5,130 bases of DNA, from NCBI GenBank assembly GCA_026400425.1, contig JAPLPC010000182.1, positions 1 through 5,130 of the forward strand. Direction: 5' to 3'. The stretch comes from Hyphomicrobiales bacterium (GTDB lineage Bacteria; Pseudomonadota; Alphaproteobacteria; Rhizobiales; Xanthobacteraceae). Shown here piece by piece: positions 1 to 5,130 of this stretch (position 1 is the first letter of the stretch; each line of letters opens with the position of its first letter). The notes beneath the pieces were generated by a model, which was not told where the DNA came from, searched no databases, and worked only from the letters and a program-made list of their open reading frames with translations. The position numbers were made by a program, and so were the translations under genes.

Positions 1-885
1 CCGCAGCGTCGGCACCCGATCGAGCAGCCCGTCGTCGGCAAGGCGCTGGGCGAAGGATGCCGGCGCGATCAGCACATCGCAGCCGGCGTCGGCGATTTCG
101 CGTTCCAGGACGGCGCCGTCGGACGGGTGATGCAGGCCCAAGACGCCGCCGGACAGCAGCCAGGGCACGATCGACGAGGCGAGATGGCCGAAGGATGTTG
201 GCAGCAGCGCCGACATCATGGTCGCGCCCTGCGGCATGCCGCTTTCGAGGAACACGGCGAGCCCGCCGGAAATCAGGTTGAGATGCGTCCGCGGCACGGC
301 GCGAAAACCATCGGCAGTGATATCGAAACTGATGATGGCGGCGTTGCGCGCATCCGGCGTCGGCGGCAGCGGTTCGATGAAAGGGCCGGCCAGCACATGG
401 TCGAGCGGGATCATCCCTTCCGGCAGATCATGTCCGAAGCCGCCGACATAGCGGATGGAAAATGCTTCGGCGGCGGCGTTCATGACGAGATCGGCATGGC
501 TGACGCCGTCGATCTTGCTCGACGTCACGATGGCGCGTGCACCCGTGCGGTTCAGTGCCGTCGTGAGATCGTGCTGTCGCCACAGTTGTGGGAGCAGGGC
601 GACGACTAGCCCTGCGCGATGCGCGGCCAGCAGGGTCAGCGCAAATTCCACGGTGTTCGGAAGCTGTACGGCGATCACCGATCCGGGCGGCAGGCCCATT
701 TCGATAAAATGCGCAGTCAGCGCGCTGATCTCGCGATCTGCTTCGGCGAATGTCAGGCGCTGCGGCGCCGTCTGCGTGACCCGCATCTTGTCGGCGGGAT
801 CGACCAAAGCCAGCGCTTGCGGCTGCCTGAGCAGCGAGCGGCGGAACAAGCCATCGAGGGTGGGCGAGGTGCTGGCTGCGGTCAC
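1..885 (-). CDS. AMP-binding (acyl-CoA synthetase class) protein with degraded A3 loop, C-terminus off the left edge
   Basis: The 295 visible residues read as the N-terminal half of a class I adenylate-forming enzyme, the family that activates carboxylic acids as acyl-adenylates and usually transfers them to CoA. Supporting landmarks are the early LTFAEAD segment (about residues 44-50), the GLPPGSVIAVQLPNTVEF block (about 64-81, like the usual GDRVAIxLPN stretch) followed by a small-residue helix, then RTHLNL (199-204), which matches the T-H-x-N-L that follows the phosphate-binding loop. The loop itself is odd: at residues 187-196 the protein reads FDITADGFRA where T-S-G-T-T-G-x-P-K-G is expected, so the glycines and lysine are mostly gone. 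The start is GTG at 885, 4 bases after the stop of the solute-binding gene, with GGAAG about 7 bases upstream, so translational coupling is likely. The substrate cannot be told and catalytic competence is doubtful. Motifs further downstream, including the C-terminal catalytic lysine, lie outside the window. Confidence 0.85.
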   Translation of the reverse strand, partial: MTAASTSPTLDGLFRRSLLRQPQALALVDPADKMRVTQTAPQRLTFAEADREISALTAHFIEMGLPPGSVIAVQLPNTVEFALTLLAAHRAGLVVALLPQLWRQHDLTTALNRTGARAIVTSSKIDGVSHADLVMNAAAEAFSIRYVGGFGHDLPEGMIPLDHVLAGPFIEPLPPTPDARNAAIISFDITADGFRAVPRTHLNLISGGLAVFLESGMPQGATMMSALLPTSFGHLASSIVPWLLSGGVLGLHHPSDGAVLEREIADAGCDVLIAPASFAQRLADDGLLDRVPTLR

Positions 886-889
886 GGGG

Positions 890-2743
890 TCACTTCCGAT
901 CGGGCGAGGGGCGCGCCCACCACGTCTCCGGCAAGATGCCGACAAGCGCGGTGGACTGTGGCCGTTCTATCCGATTCCATCGCGCAAGCCATTGTTCGCG
1001 CACGTTGTACACGGGGATCGCATAGGCGCCGGACATCCAGGCCCGGTCGAGGGCGCGTACTGCCGCGACGAAATCCGGGCGATTACGGGCTTTCAGCATT
1101 TCGCCGATCATGGCATCGATGGCTGGACTCTTGGCGCCCATATAGTTGCGTGTGCCGGGCACGTCGGCGGCTTCGGATCCCCAGTAGAACGACTGCTCAT
1201 TGCCCGGCGACAACGAATTGTCCCAGCGGTTCGGCAGCATGTCGAACTCGTAATTGATCCGGCGCTGATCGAATTGCACGCCGTCCACGGCACGGATGCT
1301 GGCGGTGATGCCGGCGCGCTTGAGATCGCGGGCGTAAGTAAGCGCGATACGCTCCTGGTCGCGGGTGGTGACGAGTATCTCGAAATCCAGCGGCGTCTTG
1401 TCGGAGGTTTTGCGCAGCACATTGTCGTCGAGCCGGTAGCCGGCGTCTTTCAACAAAGCGAGGGCCGCGCGCAACGCCGGACGGTCGCGGCCGGAGCCGT
1501 CGCTGACGGGGAGGCGGTAGCTGCCATCCATGATATCGGCGGGAATCTGCGCGGCGTAGGGCTTGAGCAATTCGCGCTCGCGGCTGTCGGCGGCGCGGCC
1601 ATAGGCCGACAGTTCGGAGCCGGCGAAGATTCCGCCCGATCGGGCATAAAGACCGAAGAAATAGTTGCGATTGATCCAGTCGAAATCGAACAGCAGCGTC
1701 AACGCGCGGCGGACACGAATATCGGCAAACACGGGCTTGCGCGTGTTGAAGACCAGAAACTCCGACGGCTTCGGCAGCCCGGTGACGATGCGGTCGCGAA
1801 CGACCTCGCCGGCTTTCACCGCCGCGAAATCGTAGCTCTCGTGCCAGCGCAACGGTTCGTTTTCGACCCTGAAATCATAAAGGCCGCGCGCGAACGCCTC
1901 GAACATGCCGTTGGCCTCGCGATAATAGTCGAACCGCACCTCGTCAAAATTCCACATTCCGCGGTTCACCGGCAGATCGCGCCCCCAGTAATCGGGATTG
2001 CGAGTCATCGTGACGCTGGCACCGGGGCGGACATGTGTGATCGTATACGGCCCCGATCCAATCGGCGGCGCCATGGTCGTGTCCTCGAACGTCTCGGGTG
2101 CGACCGCATGTTTGGGCAGGATCGGCATCAGGCCGAGGATCAGCGGCAATTCGCGGTCGTCCGCCTCCTTGATGTCGAACCGGATCGTCAGCGGCCCCTG
2201 CAATTCCGCTGCCGTGACCTTGCCAAAATACTGCCGGAAATGCGGACGGCCGCGGTCCTTCAGCAACTGCCAGGAGAACAAAACATCCTCTGCGGTCACC
2301 GGCTTGCCGTCCGAAAACCGCGCCTTGGGATTGACGCGAAAGGTGACGTAGCTGCGGTCGTCGTCGGTCTCGACGCTTTCGGCGAGCAGGCCGTACAGCG
2401 TGAAGGCTTCGTCCTGGCCGCGCGCGAGCAGGCTCTCGGTCACATAGCCGCGTACTTGCTGAACGGCGATGCCGCGGACGATGAACGGATTGAGACTGTC
2501 GAAGGTGCCTAGCACGCCCCACACGATCCGGCCGCCTTTGCTGGCATCCGGATTGACGTAAGGCATATGTGTGAAACCAGCCGGCAGGGCGGGCTGCCCA
2601 TGCATGGCGATCCCGTGCTGCGGGGTGGGATCGGCAACCGCGGGATCGGCGATGACGACGAGCGCAATCACGAGGGCAGCCAGCAGGCCCCGCGCATCCC
2701 GCGCCCACGGCTGCGGGAAGTGGTTTGATTCGATCCGGTTCAC
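890..2743 (-). CDS. YejA-like extracellular solute-binding protein, family 5 (ABC transporter substrate-binding)
   Basis: A 617-residue periplasmic substrate-binding protein of the peptide/nickel/opine family (SBP_bac_5), normally the capture component of an ABC importer for oligopeptides or related compounds. Residues 1-37 form a signal peptide: arginines at 15 and 18, a hydrophobic run at about 20-31, and probable cleavage after AVA (37). Residues 43-73 (HGIAMHG, ALPAGF, PYVNPDASKGG) closely resemble the mature N-terminus of YejA, the binding protein of the YejABEF peptide/microcin C system. LGTFDSLNPF (78-87) and FRVNPKARFSDGKPVTAEDV (135-154) are the family's core signatures. Length is normal for YejA-like proteins. 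The start is GTG at 2743: an in-frame TAG at 2755-2753 excludes anything further upstream. The Shine-Dalgarno is weak (AGG about 8 bases upstream). The AMP-binding gene follows after 4 bases, and no permease or ATPase gene is visible. The family call is firm; the ligand is unknown and the yejA name is not assured because paralogues are common. Confidence 0.93.
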   Translation of the reverse strand: MNRIESNHFPQPWARDARGLLAALVIALVVIADPAVADPTPQHGIAMHGQPALPAGFTHMPYVNPDASKGGRIVWGVLGTFDSLNPFIVRGIAVQQVRGYVTESLLARGQDEAFTLYGLLAESVETDDDRSYVTFRVNPKARFSDGKPVTAEDVLFSWQLLKDRGRPHFRQYFGKVTAAELQGPLTIRFDIKEADDRELPLILGLMPILPKHAVAPETFEDTTMAPPIGSGPYTITHVRPGASVTMTRNPDYWGRDLPVNRGMWNFDEVRFDYYREANGMFEAFARGLYDFRVENEPLRWHESYDFAAVKAGEVVRDRIVTGLPKPSEFLVFNTRKPVFADIRVRRALTLLFDFDWINRNYFFGLYARSGGIFAGSELSAYGRAADSRERELLKPYAAQIPADIMDGSYRLPVSDGSGRDRPALRAALALLKDAGYRLDDNVLRKTSDKTPLDFEILVTTRDQERIALTYARDLKRAGITASIRAVDGVQFDQRRINYEFDMLPNRWDNSLSPGNEQSFYWGSEAADVPGTRNYMGAKSPAIDAMIGEMLKARNRPDFVAAVRALDRAWMSGAYAIPVYNVREQWLARWNRIERPQSTALVGILPETWWARPSPDRK

Positions 2744-2756
2744 TGTGGAAACCTAG

Positions 2757-2781
2757 CACGGTTGCATCGGACCAAACCGTG
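2757..2781. promoter_or_regulatory. Operator-like inverted repeat upstream of the solute-binding gene
   Basis: Perfect 7-bp arms CACGGTT (2757-2763) and AACCGTG (2775-2781) are separated by 11 bases. The near arm begins 14 bases upstream of the GTG start at 2743. The arm length and about 18-bp centre-to-centre spacing fit a dimeric regulator bound on one DNA face, and the position over the 5' leader fits repression. It could equally form a small hairpin in the mRNA leader. No regulator gene is visible in the window, so this is an inference from symmetry alone. Confidence 0.35.
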
Positions 2782-2801
2782 ACGTTGCACGCCTTCGTCG
2801 T

Positions 2802-2852
2802 ATCGCAAGGCGAGCAGCGGGGTTCCGAACAGCGGGGCGTCGGCCTTGCGAT
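2802..2852. repeat. 10-bp inverted repeat enclosing two direct copies of CAGCGGGG
   Basis: The arms ATCGCAAGGC (2802-2811) and GCCTTGCGAT (2843-2852) are perfect reverse complements around a 31-base interior. Inside, CAGCGGGG occurs at 2815-2822 and again at 2830-2837, a 15-base period. There is no T-tract on either strand, so it does not look like an intrinsic terminator. It lies about 60-110 bases upstream of the solute-binding start and may be a regulatory element or leader structure; function unknown. Confidence 0.45.
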
Positions 2853-3004
2853 TTAAAGGGATTGAGCTATACGAACGGCGTTCTCAGCCCGTTCAGTTCC
2901 ACGCGCATCGCGCGTCCTGAAAGAGCCATAAACCCTGTTAGGAAGAGCGCGAGAATTCACTGCCTCCGAATCGTTGCCGGGGCGGGCAGGGCGCAGCGGG
3001 ACAA

Positions 3005-3043
3005 TTGACCGTCCGAGGTGACCGTCCAACGTGACCGTTCTAG
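3005..3043. repeat. Three tandem 13-bp repeats (GTGACCGTCC-type)
   Basis: Three consecutive 13-base units start at 3005 (TTGACCGTCCGAG), 3018 (GTGACCGTCCAAC) and 3031 (GTGACCGTTCTAG). Eight core positions (TGACCGT plus the C at unit position 10) are the same in all three, and the last unit is the most diverged. The array ends about 75 bases before the preferred start of the IalB-family gene, so it sits where promoter or activator sites would be. The first unit contains TTGACC, similar to a -35 element. The regular spacing suggests repeated binding sites for one protein, but this is inferred from sequence only. Confidence 0.6.
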
Positions 3044-3117
3044 ACCACGGCTTATTGGACTTTCAGGGCAAAAACTGTAACAGGAACGACGTCCAGATGA
3101 CTAAAGGGTTTTCCGCA

Positions 3118-3924
3118 ATGAATTTCCGTCTCTTGGCTGCGTCGGTATTGCCGCGCAAGCGTGGTGTTGCGCTGCTGGCGGCGACAGCGCTGACCGCGGG
3201 CTTGATCGGTTCGGATGCGTTCGCCCAGGCGCCCGCTCCGACTGCGCCGCCGAAGGCGGCTCCGGCTCCCAAGGCTGCGCCGAAGGCGGCCCCCAAGGGC
3301 GCAGCGCCGGCCGCGCCGGCTCAGCAGGCCGCGCCGCAGCCGCAGGGCGAGCAACAGCAGGTTCAGCTGATCTACGCGCCGTGGACCAAGTTCTGTCTCA
3401 AGGGCCAGGACGCCAATGCCAAGCAGGTCTGCTTCACCGGCAAGGACGGCCGCATCGAGTCGGGCCAGCCCGTCATTGCCGCCGTGATCATCGAGCCGGA
3501 AGGCGAGCCGAAGAAGATCCTGCGCGTGACCTTGCCGCTCGGCATGCAGCTCGTGCACGGCACCCGCGTCATCATCGACAGCAACGCGCCGGCGCAGAGC
3601 CCTTATGTGATCTGCTTCCAGAACGGCTGCATGTCCGATTACGAAGTGACGCCTGAACTGCTGGCCAATCTGAAGAAGGGCCAGAACCTGATCGTGCAGG
3701 CGATCAATTCGAACGGCGCGCCGCTGACGCTGCCGTTGCCGTTGGCCGAATTCGCCAAGGCCTATGACGGACCGCCGACCGACCCGAAGGTGTTCGAGGA
3801 AACCCAGAAGAAGCTGCAGGAAGAATTGCAGAAGCGCGCCGCGGAAGCCCGTGCCAAGCTGGAAGCCCAACAGCCCGCCGGCGGAGCGGCTCCGGCAACC
3901 CCGGCCAATCCGGCTGCCAAGTAA
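3118..3924 (+). CDS. Invasion-associated locus B (IalB) family secreted protein
   Basis: A 268-residue exported protein of the IalB family, named after the Bartonella protein linked to erythrocyte invasion; its role in free-living relatives is not established. Residues 1-36 are a signal peptide (PRKR at 12-15, hydrophobic 17-31, cleavage likely after AFA at 36). Residues 37-81 are an Ala/Pro/Lys/Gln-rich linker with KAAP-type repeats. The IalB domain spans about 83-216, from LIYAPWTKFC through QVCFTG and VIICF-like YVICFQNGC. Its four cysteines (93, 105, 166, 171) are placed to form periplasmic disulfides. Residues 222-251 are a charged Lys/Glu/Gln helix, probably coiled-coil, followed by an Ala/Pro tail. 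ATG 3118 begins MNFR and has AAGGG 9-10 bases upstream; ATG 3097 (7 residues longer, AGGAA upstream) is equally possible. A GTG at 3031 is unlikely because it falls in the 13-bp repeats. The gene is apparently monocistronic, ending 20 bases before a terminator. Confidence 0.92.
   Translation: MNFRLLAASVLPRKRGVALLAATALTAGLIGSDAFAQAPAPTAPPKAAPAPKAAPKAAPKGAAPAAPAQQAAPQPQGEQQQVQLIYAPWTKFCLKGQDANAKQVCFTGKDGRIESGQPVIAAVIIEPEGEPKKILRVTLPLGMQLVHGTRVIIDSNAPAQSPYVICFQNGCMSDYEVTPELLANLKKGQNLIVQAINSNGAPLTLPLPLAEFAKAYDGPPTDPKVFEETQKKLQEELQKRAAEARAKLEAQQPAGGAAPATPANPAAK
3253..3309 (+). repeat. Low-complexity KAAP-repeat linker coding sequence
   Basis: Codons 46-64 of the IalB-family gene encode a run of Lys-Ala-Ala-Pro and close variants. 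The DNA shows matching near-repeats of AAGGCGGCTCC / AAGGCTGCGCCG type. Such runs make a flexible, positively charged, extended segment between the signal peptide and the folded domain. They commonly vary in copy number between strains through slippage. Confidence 0.6.
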
Positions 3925-3943
3925 GCGGTTCGCGACGACAAGC

Positions 3944-3977
3944 AAGAGGCGCCCCACGGGGCGCCTCTTTTGTTTGC
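3944..3977 (+). terminator. Intrinsic terminator of the IalB-family gene
   Basis: AAGAGGCGCCCC (3944-3955) pairs perfectly with GGGGCGCCTCTT (3958-3969). The 12-bp GC-rich stem has a very tight loop, effectively 4 bases if the top pair opens, and is followed by TTGTTT. It starts 20 bases after the stop codon at 3924. The AAGAGG foot also gives A residues on the opposite strand, so it could act weakly in the reverse direction against hspQ transcripts. Confidence 0.93.
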
Positions 3978-3985
3978 GACTTGAT

Positions 3986-4088
3986 CGTCATTCCGGGGCG
4001 CCGCAAGCGAACCCGGAATCGTTAAGAAGAGAATCTCAGATCGAGATTCCGGGTTCGCGCGCGAAGATGCGCGCGCCCCGGAATGACG
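3986..4088. repeat. Compound intergenic palindromic element (about 103 bp)
   Basis: The outer arms CGTCATTCCGGGGCGC (3986-4001) and its exact complement (4073-4088) enclose a second pair, GCGAACCCGGAATC (4007-4020) and its exact complement (4045-4058). A small hairpin of alternating CG (about 4056-4075) lies in the right half. GAATCTC (4031-4037) with GAGATTC (4043-4049) offers a competing central hairpin. It sits between two convergent genes, just after the IalB-family terminator. From general knowledge, Bradyrhizobium-group genomes carry many dispersed intergenic palindromes with CCGGAATGAC ends; membership in such a family is inferred. It may also help end hspQ transcripts. It encodes nothing. 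Confidence 0.85.
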
Positions 4089-4102
4089 GACCTATCGGCC
4101 CG

Positions 4103-4435
4103 TCAGTTCAGCGACAAGTTGCGCTGGCGGTAGCCACCGGTTTTGTCGCGGACGAAGATTTCGGAGACCTGGGAATGGCGGATCGGCTCGCCGGAATCGT
4201 CGGGGAGCAGATTTTGCTCGGACACATAAGCGACGTATTCGGATTCCGAATTCTCGGCGAGCAGGTGATAGAACGGCTGATCCTTGCGCGGCCGGACTTC
4301 CTCCGGGATCGACAGCCACCATTCCTCGGTGTTGTTGAACACCGGATCGATGTCGAACACAACGCCCCGGAACGAATAGATCCGGTGACGGACGATCTGT
4401 CCGATCTGGAATTTGGCGGTCAGCGCTTTGATCAT
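4103..4435 (-). CDS. hspQ: Heat shock protein HspQ (hemimethylated DNA-binding / YccV family)
   Basis: A 110-residue protein matching HspQ, about 105 residues in E. coli. The N-terminal block AKFQIGQIVRHRIYSFRGVVFDIDPVF (8-34) carries the family pattern K-F-x-I-G-Q-x-V-R-H ... G-V-V-x-D-I-D-P-V. QPFYH (53-57) corresponds to the conserved P-W/F-Y-H, and YVAYVSEQNLL (67-77) to the Y-x-x-E-x-x-L segment. E. coli HspQ is heat-inducible, binds hemimethylated DNA in vitro, promotes degradation of certain mutant proteins and is reported as a Lon specificity factor. The cytoplasmic role here is inferred from homology. The start is ATG at 4435; no strong Shine-Dalgarno is seen upstream, and no RpoH-type promoter could be recognised in the 190 bases up to tRNA-Glu. 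The gene converges with the IalB-family gene across the palindromic element. Confidence 0.94.
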   Translation of the reverse strand: MIKALTAKFQIGQIVRHRIYSFRGVVFDIDPVFNNTEEWWLSIPEEVRPRKDQPFYHLLAENSESEYVAYVSEQNLLPDDSGEPIRHSQVSEIFVRDKTGGYRQRNLSLN

Positions 4436-4542
4436 AAACGGTCGATTAAACCAGGATTGTGGCCGATGCTAGGGGCAAAGCGACAGATTTGCGACCCCGG
4501 AAGTGCGATTCGACGGATCCGGCCATGGAACGCCCTGGAAAG

Positions 4543-4565
4543 GCCGATTGGGTGGCCGCATCGGC
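4543..4565. repeat. Short inverted repeat between tRNA-Glu and hspQ
   Basis: GCCGAT (4543-4548) and ATCGGC (4560-4565) form a 6-bp stem with an 11-base loop. In minus-strand RNA it lies downstream of tRNA-Glu and is followed by a short pyrimidine run (CTTTCC). It could be a weak terminator or processing structure, but the stem is short and there is no real U-tract. Confidence 0.2.
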
Positions 4566-4624
4566 ATATCAATCCGCTACGCAAATCGGAGCCCGAATTT
4601 CAAAGAATGGAAAGTCAGCGCAAA

Positions 4625-4699
4625 TGGCGCTCCCTAGCGGAATCGAACCGCTCTCTCCACCGTGAAAGGGTGGCGTCCTAACCGATAGACGAAGGGAGC
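4625..4699 (-). tRNA. tRNA-Glu(UUC)
   Basis: The minus strand folds into a complete cloverleaf. The acceptor stem GCTCCCT (4699-4693) pairs with AGGGAGC (4635-4629). The D-arm includes the GGTTAGGA loop. The anticodon stem CCACC/GGTGG holds loop CTTTCAC with anticodon TTC (4666-4664). The T-arm is AGCGG-TTCGATT-CCGCT. The discriminator base is G, and CCA is encoded in the gene (4627-4625). Total length is 75 nt, normal for bacterial tRNA-Glu. It reads GAA and, by wobble, GAG. No attachment-site duplication is visible nearby. Confidence 0.98.
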
Positions 4700-5016
4700 A
4701 AAAACGTCGGTGCTGCCAATATCCGATATCGGACATGGTGACCGGCATTTCGCACGGTTAGTAAATGGCAGGAACATCAGTGCGTTAGATGTCCAGCCAA
4801 GGCCCTGCGCCGACCGGAATCAAATCTGCCCGGCGTCAGTGGGCGAACGTATAGTGTCCTTTGACGGGGTCGGCAAGTCATCTGAGCGGGCAATATGAAA
4901 GATCGTTGTGGGCGAGATTATCGCGCACCGGCGATCGACATCTGCAATTTGACAGACCATCTCAACGTTTCATCAAGCCTGTCATTTTAGGGTCGGGCGG
5001 GGGCGTGGAGACGGCG
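4700..5016. other. Divergent intergenic spacer between tRNA-Glu and the PilZ gene
   Basis: These 317 bases hold no convincing gene. A 62-codon open frame at 4710-4898 has no recognisable product and no good ribosome-binding site. The spacer should carry the tRNA-Glu promoter on the minus strand and the PilZ promoter on the plus strand. Visible elements are a perfect 12-bp palindrome TCCGATATCGGA (4722-4733), about 23 bases upstream of the tRNA, and a consensus TTGACA at 4949-4954. Confidence 0.6.
4949..4977 (+). promoter_or_regulatory. Possible sigma-70 promoter of the PilZ gene
   Basis: TTGACA (4949-4954) is a perfect -35 hexamer. At 16-17 bases downstream lies CATCAA/ATCAAG (4971-4977), only a poor -10 match. 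A start site near 4984 would leave a leader of about 30 bases before the ATG at 5017. The -35 is convincing and the -10 is not. Confidence 0.3.
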
Positions 5017-5130
5017 ATGGCAGTGACGAAAAAGCGCGATGTTAGGCGGTCGGTGCAGCAGGCCGGGTGGATCACGCTGGACGGCGGCTTTGCCGCGCGC
5101 ATGTGCAACGTGCTCGATTTGTCCGCCAGC
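5017..5130 (+). CDS. PilZ domain protein, N-terminal part (cut by the right edge)
   Basis: The 38 visible residues begin MAVTKKRDVRRSVQQ and continue WITLDGGFAARMCNVLDLSAS. They show the two c-di-GMP-binding motifs of PilZ domains: R-x-x-x-R at residues 7-11 (RDVRR) and the start of D-x-S-x-x-G at 34-38 (DLSAS, next residue outside the window). PilZ proteins bind the second messenger c-di-GMP and alter motility, polysaccharide production or other surface behaviour through a partner; small single-domain versions are frequent in Bradyrhizobium-type bacteria. The start is ATG at 5017 with GGAG at 5007-5010, 6 bases upstream, a good ribosome-binding site. Whether further domains follow cannot be seen. 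Confidence 0.85.
   Translation, partial: MAVTKKRDVRRSVQQAGWITLDGGFAARMCNVLDLSAS

Larger units (their letters stand above)
2744..3117. other. Gene-free divergent intergenic region
   Basis: This roughly 370-base stretch separates the minus-strand solute-binding gene from the plus-strand IalB-family gene, so it should carry both promoters. No convincing coding frame or RNA gene is seen. It holds an operator-like dyad (2757-2781), a 10-bp-arm inverted repeat with internal direct repeats (2802-2852), a small 6-bp hairpin ACGCGC/GCGCGT at 2901-2915, and three 13-bp tandem repeats (3005-3043). No clear -35/-10 pair could be assigned for either gene. TTGACC at 3005-3010 resembles a -35 box but lies in the first 13-bp repeat and lacks a good -10 partner. 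A GTGACC at 3031 with TATTGG at 3053 (16-base spacer) is another weak candidate. Confidence 0.6.

Noticed and set aside
455..2512. A 685-codon open frame on the plus strand
   Set aside because: It lies antisense to the solute-binding and AMP-binding genes, has no recognisable domain, and reflects the GC-rich third positions of the real genes. The minus-strand products have clear family signatures.
3005..3043. The 13-bp repeats as a CRISPR-like array
   Set aside because: The units are directly adjacent with no spacers, too short for CRISPR repeats, and no cas gene is present.
3031..3117. GTG start at 3031 for the IalB-family gene
   Set aside because: It would lie inside the 13-bp repeat array, lacks a ribosome-binding site, and would put about 45 residues before the signal-peptide hydrophobic core.
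3052..3957. A 301-codon minus-strand frame opposite the IalB-family gene
   Set aside because: Its Leu/Arg/Gly-rich product resembles no family, and it overlaps a well-supported secreted protein on the other strand, so it is a shadow frame.
3764..4681. A 305-codon plus-strand frame
   Set aside because: It runs through the IalB-family 3' end, the terminator, the palindromic repeat, antisense hspQ and antisense tRNA-Glu, so it cannot be one gene.
4625..4699. tRNA-Glu as an integration site for a mobile element
   Set aside because: No duplicate of the tRNA 3' end, integrase or compositional break is seen on either side within the window.
4710..4898. A 62-codon plus-strand frame in the tRNA-PilZ spacer
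   Set aside because: It has no Shine-Dalgarno, no recognisable motif and ordinary intergenic composition; it is probably a chance frame.

Overview
The window looks like chromosomal DNA from a GC-rich alphaproteobacterium, most likely the Bradyrhizobium/Rhodopseudomonas/Nitrobacter group. This is inferred from the set of protein families (a YejA-like peptide-binding protein, an IalB-family secreted protein, alphaproteobacterial HspQ, a small PilZ protein), the high GC, and a rhizobial-style intergenic palindrome. No plasmid, phage, transposase or CRISPR signal is visible.

Left part (1-2743, minus strand): a probable two-gene transcription unit. The upstream gene (2743 to 890) encodes a secreted family-5 extracellular solute-binding protein resembling YejA. 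Four bases after its stop, a GTG at 885 opens a second gene that runs off the left edge. Its 295 visible residues are the N-terminal part of an AMP-binding (acyl-CoA synthetase class) protein. The usually invariant phosphate-binding loop of this family is present by position but strongly degraded. No permease or ATPase gene for the binding protein is in view.

Middle (2744-3117): a gene-free divergent region of about 370 bases. It holds an operator-like dyad close to the solute-binding gene, a longer 10-bp-arm inverted repeat, and three tandem copies of a 13-bp motif upstream of the next gene.

Right-centre (3118-4435): an IalB-family secreted protein on the plus strand ends in a textbook intrinsic terminator. 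hspQ converges on it from the minus strand. Between them sits a roughly 100-bp compound palindrome.

Right end (4436-5130): tRNA-Glu(UUC) with an encoded CCA lies upstream of hspQ on the same strand. After a 317-base divergent spacer comes the start of a PilZ-domain gene on the plus strand, cut by the window edge.

Functionally this is mostly ordinary core-genome content: envelope/periplasm proteins, proteostasis, a tRNA and a probable c-di-GMP receptor. The least ordinary points are the degraded A3 loop in the AMP-binding protein paired with a peptide-binding protein, and the 13-bp tandem repeats upstream of the IalB-family gene.
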